This document shows positions 59,341 through 64,000 of a DNA stretch of 64,000 nt, piece after piece (position 1 is the stretch's first letter; every line of letters begins with the position of its first letter). This stretch comes from Colletotrichum lupini (lineage: Eukaryota > Ascomycota > Sordariomycetes > Glomerellales > Glomerellaceae), in assembly GCF_023278565.1 (NCBI RefSeq), contig NC_064672.1:62001-126000 (forward strand). The letters are read 5' to 3'. The notes under the pieces are model-generated. The model worked only from the letters and a program-made list of their open reading frames with translations. It was not told the origin of the DNA and made no database searches. A program made the position numbers and the translations under genes.

Positions 59341-61385
59341 ATGTCGACATTCAACGGACTCGTCGCGGAGTTCCCTGACATACGAGGTAAATCCCCTGCC
59401 CAATAATGCACACAGCGATCAGCCTGCTGCCTCACAGGATTCACCTCGCACAACCAGGCATATCTGTATCGCGGCGTATCACTTACCATTCTACAGTTGA
59501 CTTCTTTCGGAAGCATCCAGACCGTCGTCCGCCTCTCGCGTGTTTCCTGAGCCATATACACAGTGACCACTTGGCTGGGCTTGACTCCCTACGGTCCCCT
59601 TTCGTCTACTGCTCCGCAGCCACTCGGGAGATGCTCCTCCGTCTCGAGCGTTACCCTTGTCGCATCAATCACGCCAAAGGAATCCTCGAGGCACGCGTGC
59701 AGACGTACAAGCATCTGAAAAATCTGCTCAAGCCGTTACCCCTGGAGACCCCAACCACGTTGGAGCTGTCGCCAGGCAGTCACATTCAGGTCACGCTATT
59801 CGATGCAAACCATTGCCCTGGTGCTGTTATGTTCCTCATTGAGGATTCGTATCGCGCCATACTCTACACGGGCGACATCCGGAGCGAGCCATGGTTTGTG
59901 AATACGATTGCAAGGAACCCAGCCGTGATCGAGTACACCTCTGGCATGAAGACGCTCGATAAAATCTACCTTGACACCTCCTTCATCAAGGACATACCCT
60001 TCCAGACCAAGGCCGAAGGAATTGCAGAATTACTCCGCAAAATAGCGCAATACCCAGATAACACCGTCTTCCACATCCAAGCATGGACTTATGGATACGA
60101 ACACGTCTGGATAGCTCTGGCCAAAGCTCTCAATTCCCGCATTCATGTCGACGACTACAAGATGCGCAACTTTTCGTCTCTCACTAGCAAGGTATCGAAT
60201 GATCGCTTCAGCTCTTCCGTTCATCTATGTCCAGAAGCTCCTGCTCTGGCAGGCTACGTATGTGGGAATACACCCCACCCCGGGTGCCTCACCCGGGATG
60301 AGAATGTTCGACTTCATAGTTGCGAGAGGGGAAACCTCTGCAACACGGTGAAAAACTCAAAAGTGGTGTCAATTCAGCCAATCATCGCGCATCTGAGGAG
60401 CGGTGCTGACATTGCTGAAGTGGGTGTTGGCGGCGGCGGAGATGATCTAGAACGTGACGCTGAGCTCGACCCTCTGTCAACGGAAGACATCACGGCAGTC
60501 TCGAAGCTCATCGAAGATGCGGATATTTCCCCAGAGGCAAAGCTTCGTCTTTCCGAGTTCCTCGAAACGGGTGCCAAAACGGGGCGAAGCCTTTCTCTGG
60601 ATCTCGATATTGCGTCATTTGGAGAGAAGAATCAGGCGGCCATCATGGACGCCTTCCAAGCAGTTGGTCGAAAGAAGCACCTGGAGGAGCAATCCACACA
60701 AATCACGCAACCAGCAATAGACGGGCTAAGCGGGAAACTGCCGAGAGTAATCACGTTTCCCTACTCCCGGCATTCGTCTTATCAAGAGCTATGTGACCTG
60801 GTTCGAATCTTTCGCCCCAAGGATGTGTGGCCTTGCACAGTGAATCCTGTCGACTGGCTCAGAAACACCACGAGTATACGATACCTGTTTGGTAATCTCT
60901 GCTCTGGCGATACCTTCGCCCACGACATGGAGATGAAGAAACTCGCCGAGAGTCTGAGAATCCTCCAGCAACCGTTATCCAAAGGTCTTGGGAATAGTCA
61001 ATTGCCGGCCACTGAGGCACACACTACGGCATTACACTCATCCCATAGTTGCGAAAGCATCGCATCCGATCCTTCCGCCGTTGAAATAGAGGAGACACTT
61101 GTGCTGGGGCTCGATAGCAACCCCGGGTCCGTTGAGACACAGCTCCCCACACGGAAGCAACGTGACTTCTTCTGCCGGGGCGGAAACTCAAAGCACACTC
61201 TAGATACTCCGATCCCGCCCACTGAGTCGGTTTCGCTCATAGCATCTGCCGGTGTTTCTCGCATTCGGGCAGATGCGTATTTTGCCATGGAGCAAAATCT
61301 CCTCGGCGGGGAGTGGACGCCGATTAGCCTCCTCTCTACTATTGATCACCATACTACTCCAGATAAGGATCTTGGAATGGTTTGA
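59341..61385 (+). CDS. SNM1/Artemis-type metallo-beta-lactamase nuclease, 644 aa
   Basis: Exons 59341-59386 and 59497-61385 (110-nt GTAAAT...ACAG intron, phase 1) give 644 residues. A frame running through the intron is open, but the first exon adds the conserved start M-S-T-F-N-G with E-F-P-D-I-R before V-D-F-F. Metallo-beta-lactamase motifs: L-S-H-I-H-S-D-H (34-40), D-A-N-H-C-P-G (118-124), Y-T-G-D-I-R (Asp 142). The beta-CASP part has L-D-T-S-F (Asp 175), H-I-Q-A-W-T-Y-G-Y-E and P-Y-S-R-H-S-S-Y (His 441). All metal ligands appear present. The family (SNM1/Pso2, Artemis) are 5'-exonucleases or hairpin endonucleases acting in interstrand-crosslink and double-strand-break repair in the nucleus. 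The last 160 residues are a low-similarity tail, as in Artemis. Whether it is the Pso2 or Artemis orthologue needs a tree. Confidence 0.92.
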
Positions 61386-61618
61386 GCTTGACCAATGTCT
61401 CAAGAGCTATATAGCAGGGCATCACAACGCAAGGATTGGGTCCACACTCAGTCTTAGTGACTATGATTATCATTGACGATCGGGTCTTGCTCGTTGACGA
61501 GCTACGCGAACCAAGGAAATAGGGCCTCAACGCTGTAATATAACCAACCTCCCATGATAGTGACTGGGCCATACATGGGTACACGCAAACTCCATTCACG
61601 TTCTGTTTGCCGCGATTC

Positions 61619-63373
61619 CTATTGTGGACGCAACGCTCCAGCTTCCGAAACACCCCACCGGCCATCAATGTACTGTCGCAAACTCTTTCCCCAGAAAGCA
61701 AGGGGCACAGCAACACCACCCACGACGAGGAGGATAGCGCCCAATTCGAAGTTGGCACCCAGGTAGCCCTGTGACCTGAGCCATGGTGTAACAGCGTAGC
61801 TCGTCGCAAAGCTCAACATGTACCCCGCTCCGCCGACGATGACCATAGCTGGCGCCGCCCACCGAGGAAAGGCTTCCGTTACCCAGAGCGTTGAAGCGAT
61901 GCCGTACGCAGCCGCGCTGAAGGCGTTGATGAGGTAGGAGACGAAGATCCAGATGAAGCTCCATTTGTAGTGCACGGTGAAGCCGTACAAGAAGATACTG
62001 CCCGCACCAGCCAGGACGGCCGGGAGAAAGGCGATGAGGTAGTGTTCCGCATCTCGGATCCCGCCGTTACGGAGTGTCAAACGGCGGGCAACACGCGAAG
62101 TCAGGATGGTCGACACGGGCCAGGCGAGAAGGGAACCGATCGCCGAGACAGGGTTGACCATGGAGATGACACGCTCGGGGAGGTTATACGGCGGCTGGGA
62201 CATGACCACCGCGTACGTTTCGCCAATGAAGATCATTGCGCCAAAGTTGAGGGCGTTAAGGATCGCGACCCAGAAAACGAGGGGATTGCACGCGCAGAGC
62301 ATCGTCTGCACATAGCATGTCCACATCTCCCGGAACCCTGCACCGCTTTTGCGCACTCCCCATCGCCGTACCATGCCTTGCCAGACCGTCTCGGGTACAG
62401 CCTCGGGCTGGATTACCTCGCTGGTCTTTCCGCCTGGCAGCTCTTCCCAGTCGTCGTACATCTTGACCTTTTCCGAACCACCCTGGACGAGGATGTGGCC
62501 GTCAAAGGCAACGGCTGGGCGGACGAAGTATGTCTCGGGCAGGAAGAAGAAGGCGCAAACGAATACGGCGAGACAAGGGACGAGCCAAGCGGTATAGAAG
62601 CTTCTCCATCCCGGGGCCGCGAGTGCCGGGACGATGCGGAGGGACACGAGGCCACCGCCGCACCCGATACTCCAGAACATGCCTAGAGCATTAGGGCGCT
62701 CGTCGATGAAGGTCAAGTCAATGACAATCAAGATGGACTGCAGAACACACAAGTTAGGTTAGTCGAGCACCGGGAAGAAGGACGGAGAAAGAAGGGCCGT
62801 CACATACCGCACTCAGGCTCAACCCGGCCGAGAACCCCTGCAAACTCAAAGCCCCGAGGAGCTGGTAGAAACCCGAGGCATTCGCAGCCAGGGCCGTAGC
62901 GATTGTCATAAAACACGAAGCTAGCAAAAAGACTGGCCGTCTCCCGATGGCTACCGACAGGGGTATCCAGAGAAATGCTCCGAGGCCGAGAAATATTGTG
63001 CTCGGTGTTGAAACGAGAATATTCAGTGGAAACTTGTCGGCTTGCTGAGAAATATGTTAGCACCTGGTCGGCTGGGTTTGAGGCATCGCCGCCTGATAGT
63101 AGCAGAAGATCATACCTGTCCGTTGAACTCGACAGCAAGAGATTTGTACATTAAACTGGCAGCTTGCGTCTCCAGCATGGAAACAATCGAGTATAGTATG
63201 AGTACTCCCATGGCGACTAGTCGCTTCGGCAAACTCCAGTTCAACGGGTCATAGGGCGAGTTACTCGGCATGGGAAGCTTGAGCGTCTTGCCATCAGAGG
63301 TGATGAGGTAGATGCTGCCAGAGAGGTCGGCCGAGGCCGGCCGGTCTGACGATCGACTGCTGGCGCGGCTCAT
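61619..63373 (-). CDS. MFS transporter, drug/polyamine-like, 537 aa
   Basis: Minus strand exons 63373-63116, 63044-62808 and 62737-61619 (introns 71 and 70 nt, GTATG...CAG) give 537 residues. The N-terminal cytosolic tail ends in the fungal signature P-Y-D-P-L-N-W-S before K-R and helix 1. Next are G-A-F-L-W-I-P-L-S then I-G-R-R-P-V-F (loop 2-3, motif A region), L-Q-G-F-S-A-G (helix 4), D-E-R-P-N-A-L-G-M-F-W, and the long central loop rich in Glu. About 12 helices, plasma membrane. Exon 2 was recovered by frame and family fit; without it helices 2-4 would be missing. Substrate unknown. It converges with the nuclease gene over 233 bp. Confidence 0.88.
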
Positions 63374-64000
63374 CTTGACTTTGAAAGAGGCAAAACGGGT
63401 AGCAAAACAAAAGAGAAAGAGGGGAGACAGAGCTAGAGAGAAAGGGAGAGATACTCGTGTAATAGTGAGCGGACACGATTATTGCAAAATTGGACCAAAA
63501 TGTCAAATTAACGACGGCCGGTGTGCTGCCAGAACAACCCGATGGAGACGACAACAATCTAAGGCTGACGGGAACGGGAGACCAGGTCCCTTAATATGAA
63601 GAACATGGAATTCTCGAGAGTTTCTCTTGACATGTGGTGCGTGGAGAAAAGAGACCACGTTGGGCCCTGGGTTCGATAGGATAGAGAGACACTGGAGTAG
63701 GGCAACGGCGTGCCAAAGCCAAAAAGTTGGGAGGAAAAAAGCGTACGGCATGTTCGGTCGTCGACTGCGACAATCTTTTGACGATTTGGGAAGGCATCAC
63801 AAAAAGTTTATTCGAGTTAATTACAAGCTACAACGGGCCAAGACAAGCAAACCTCGAGGTAGATTGTGTACGGAGTACCCTTTGTAGAGTAAGGCTGATT
63901 CTTCTCTCCCTCTTCTGCTCTCTTGAGCGTGCTAACCGCCATCTGAAACCCAACGCCATGGCCCCTGGACTCTCGAGGCTTGCTGCTTGTGAGGTAGCAA
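63374..64000. other. promoter region of MFS gene; possible start of a plus-strand gene at 63958
   Basis: No complete gene. An ATG in good context (GCCATGG) at 63958 opens a frame M-A-P-G-L-S-R that runs off the window. It may be a start codon, but 14 codons cannot show it. Confidence 0.4.

Noticed and set aside
1..64000. CRISPR arrays, prophage or bacterial operons
   Set aside because: Spliced genes and fungal families throughout; no regularly spaced repeat-spacer arrays seen.

Overview
The window is nuclear DNA of a filamentous ascomycete (Pezizomycotina, most likely Sordariomycetes; I cannot fix the genus). The evidence is short GT..AG introns of about 50-120 nt in nearly every gene, fungal-type families (Blm10 proteasome activator, CAP59-type mannosyltransferase, fungal cytochrome P450, many MFS carriers, a CorA-like protein of filamentous fungi), and a large AT-rich block in which CpA/TpG are almost absent while CpG is retained, the mark of repeat-induced point mutation (RIP).

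Layout. 1-3492: 3' part of a Blm10/PA200 gene. 4318-4638: a small secreted six-cysteine protein (candidate effector). 5447-7143: secreted arylsulfotransferase-like protein. 8527-10266: MFS carrier of the allantoate-permease type. 10473-14448 (minus): a complete four-exon P450 followed upstream by a secreted multicopper oxidase. 15558-34979: a transposon island holding one solo LTR and two full-length RIP-mutated Ty1/copia elements of one family in opposite orientation. The second is inserted, with a 5-bp target duplication, inside a UDP-glycosyltransferase gene whose two halves are still open and in register. A third, unrelated 1.1-kb insertion is nested in the first element.

35546-42793 is an accessory stretch: a protein-kinase-like gene flanked by two tiny related genes that share a C-terminal motif and an intron at the same position, then an eight-exon CorA-like membrane protein. 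47805-51088 has a CAP59/GT69 mannosyltransferase and a Lys/Ala-rich basic protein. 53681-55725 (minus) is a 605-residue protein I do not recognise. 56111-56572 is a broken open frame. 57135-63373 holds two MFS carriers around an SNM1/Artemis-type nuclease gene.

How genes may work together: the arylsulfotransferase, MFS carrier, P450, multicopper oxidase and glycosyltransferase are the kind of secreted, oxidative and conjugating functions found in fungal metabolite or detoxification regions. No backbone synthase is present, so a metabolite cluster is only a possibility. Long homopolymer tracts (G, A and C) at 8033-8193, 45068-45208, 49592-49614 and 52097-52114 may be partly assembly noise. All exon structures were read by eye from splice consensus, reading frame and family fit.
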